DNA of 13,448 bases. It comes from an uncultured Saprospiraceae bacterium (GTDB lineage Bacteria; Bacteroidota; Bacteroidia; Chitinophagales; Saprospiraceae). Where the stretch lies: positions 1 through 13,448 of the forward strand of contig CALJKQ010000273.1 of the NCBI GenBank assembly GCA_937973565.1. The letters run 5' to 3'. Shown here in pieces: positions 12,652-13,448 of this stretch (the stretch's first letter is position 1; every line of letters begins with the position of its first letter). Below the pieces are notes generated by a model. The model made no database searches. It saw nothing but the letters and a program-made list of their open reading frames with translations, and was not told where the DNA came from. Position numbers and translations under genes: made by a program.

Positions 12652-12968
12652 TATGTTCATATCTACTTTAAGTGGTATCTAAACGATATATATCCAAGTA
12701 AATAGGCGTGCACCGGGTGGCTTAACAAAGGCAAGGTCTACAAGTCGAATATCGTCAGCGGCAAGTGAGGATTTTTCATGGCATAACGATAAATTTTAGA
12801 CTCAGAAAAAAACCACCAAATATTATTAGGTAAAGGCCAATTTCCAAAGTGACTTTCAAATCAATATTTGCCCATACAATCAATTACCAAAATAAGGTAC
12901 ATAGCTTACCATAATTCTTGGAATTTCGTTATTTCGGTGCTAATTTTATAGCTGATTGAGTACAGCAT

Positions 12969-13139
12969 ATGAAAATAAAGGACGCCAACATACAGAGTAT
13001 CAAAAATGTTCACCTGATCATTTCAATCAAACCTGGTTTAAGTGTTTATAACCAATTAATTACGAAGGTGATAAAATACTTTGCAATCGAATATAAGCGA
13101 CTATTTAAATATAAAAAAAATGTTAATCAAATATATTAA
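12969..13139 (+). CDS. Possible small basic protein (56 residues), doubtful
   Basis: An ATG-to-TAA frame of 56 codons beginning MKIKDANIQSIKNV. The product would have ten Lys and one Arg against one Asp and one Glu, so it is strongly basic, with no signal peptide and no motif that I recognise. It ends 31 bases before the exported-protein start. In DNA this AT-rich such a frame can arise by chance, and there is no convincing ribosome binding site or promoter. It could equally be part of an untranslated leader. Confidence 0.2.
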   Translation: MKIKDANIQSIKNVHLIISIKPGLSVYNQLITKVIKYFAIEYKRLFKYKKNVNQIY

Positions 13140-13170
13140 ATAATCTTCTTACTATTCAGAGGAGAGCATT

Positions 13171-13448
13171 ATGCAAAAGTGGTTTTTACAACGGAAGAAC
13201 ATATTGCTAGCAATATTGTTCGCGATAGTGATGGCGTTCTCGCCATCTGATCAAATGTATGGTCAGTTACAGAAAGCAGATTTACCCAGACTATCCTTAA
13301 CCGGAACGAATAATGGATATTTGGATAACTTGTATTCTGATGGTCGTATTTGGCTCGGATATTCGGATATCAAAGAACGAGAAGTAATCGTTCCGGTATA
13401 TATCCAAAACTTGTGGGCAGAAACCGAATTAGTCGCTGATAAGCGATA
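13171..13448 (+). CDS. Exported protein, N-terminal part (3' end off the window)
   Basis: 92 codons from the ATG at 13171 to the right edge, with the last codon incomplete. Residues 1-31 form a signal peptide: basic MQKWFLQRKN, a hydrophobic core ILLAILFAIVMAF, and a probable cut near GQ at 31-32. The visible mature part (LPRLSLTGTNNGYLDNLYSDGRIWLGYSDIKEREVIVPVYIQNLWA) contains a beta-rich pattern typical of Bacteroidota surface or adhesin-like proteins, but no family is recognised. The start is unusual for this window in having a purine-rich AGAGGAGAG (13158-13166) 4 bases before the ATG, like a Shine-Dalgarno. Function cannot be given. Confidence 0.75.
   Translation, partial: MQKWFLQRKNILLAILFAIVMAFSPSDQMYGQLQKADLPRLSLTGTNNGYLDNLYSDGRIWLGYSDIKEREVIVPVYIQNLWAETELVADKR

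Larger units (their letters stand above)
12609..13170. other. AT-rich gene-poor gap after tyrS
   Basis: A 562-base gap, much more AT-rich than the GC-rich tyrS before it. Near the left end is a hairpin (12631-12651). A possible 56-residue ORF lies at 12969-13139. The stretch 12690-12960 shows no feature that I recognise on either strand. The promoter of the exported protein at 13171 must lie here, but I find no good TAnnTTTG box with a -33 partner. Confidence 0.5.

Overview
The window looks like a chromosomal fragment of a Bacteroidota bacterium, probably of the Saprospiria/Chitinophagia side of the phylum (this finer placement is inference). The reasons are: near-absence of Shine-Dalgarno sequences before starts; several -7 boxes of the Bacteroidota type TAnnTTTG; two YceI-family proteins around an outer-membrane barrel; a Bacteroidota-style PlsC-like acyltransferase; and secreted proteins with short signal peptides at both edges. 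No rRNA, tRNA, CRISPR array, insertion sequence or phage gene was seen.

Layout. 1-630 (-): start of a secreted beta-propeller protein, cut by the left edge. 631-991: AT-rich spacer. 992-2112 (+): a two-gene unit, DoxX-like membrane protein and YjjG-type HAD nucleotidase, joined by a TAATG stop/start. It ends exactly where the next block ends on the other strand. 2113-5277 (-): YceI-like protein 1, outer-membrane barrel, terminator hairpin, YceI-like protein 2, small membrane protein. Upstream lie a candidate promoter and three imperfect direct repeats. 5573-7235 (-): exported coiled-coil protein of unknown function, overlapping miaE (tRNA ms2io6A hydroxylase). 7536-8006 (-): YkuK-like RNase H-fold protein. 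8582-8959 (-): small lipoprotein. 9131-10285 (-): PlsC-like acyltransferase. 10369-11214 (+): miaA with a TTG start. 11331-12608 (+): tyrS. 12609-13170: AT-rich gap with one possible 56-residue ORF. 13171-13448 (+): start of an exported protein cut by the right edge.

Functional links. MiaA adds the isopentenyl group to A37 of tRNAs reading UNN codons, and MiaE hydroxylates the later methylthio form, so the first and last enzymes of one tRNA modification route lie about 4 kb apart; miaB is not in the window. The two YceI-like proteins and the barrel look like one envelope system for an apolar ligand or an envelope stress, but the substrate is not visible.

The most unusual part is 7270-9144. 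Three tracts of degenerate 7-bp tandem repeats, two of them with a clearly different repeat word, each sit directly at the 3' end of a minus-strand gene (ykuK-like, lipoprotein, acyltransferase). One supplies the last codons of the acyltransferase, and two are preceded by a shared hairpin module. The same region holds a perfect TGTGA-N6-TCACA palindrome and a 270-bp gene-free stretch full of hairpins that could be a structured RNA. These are the best candidates for something undescribed.
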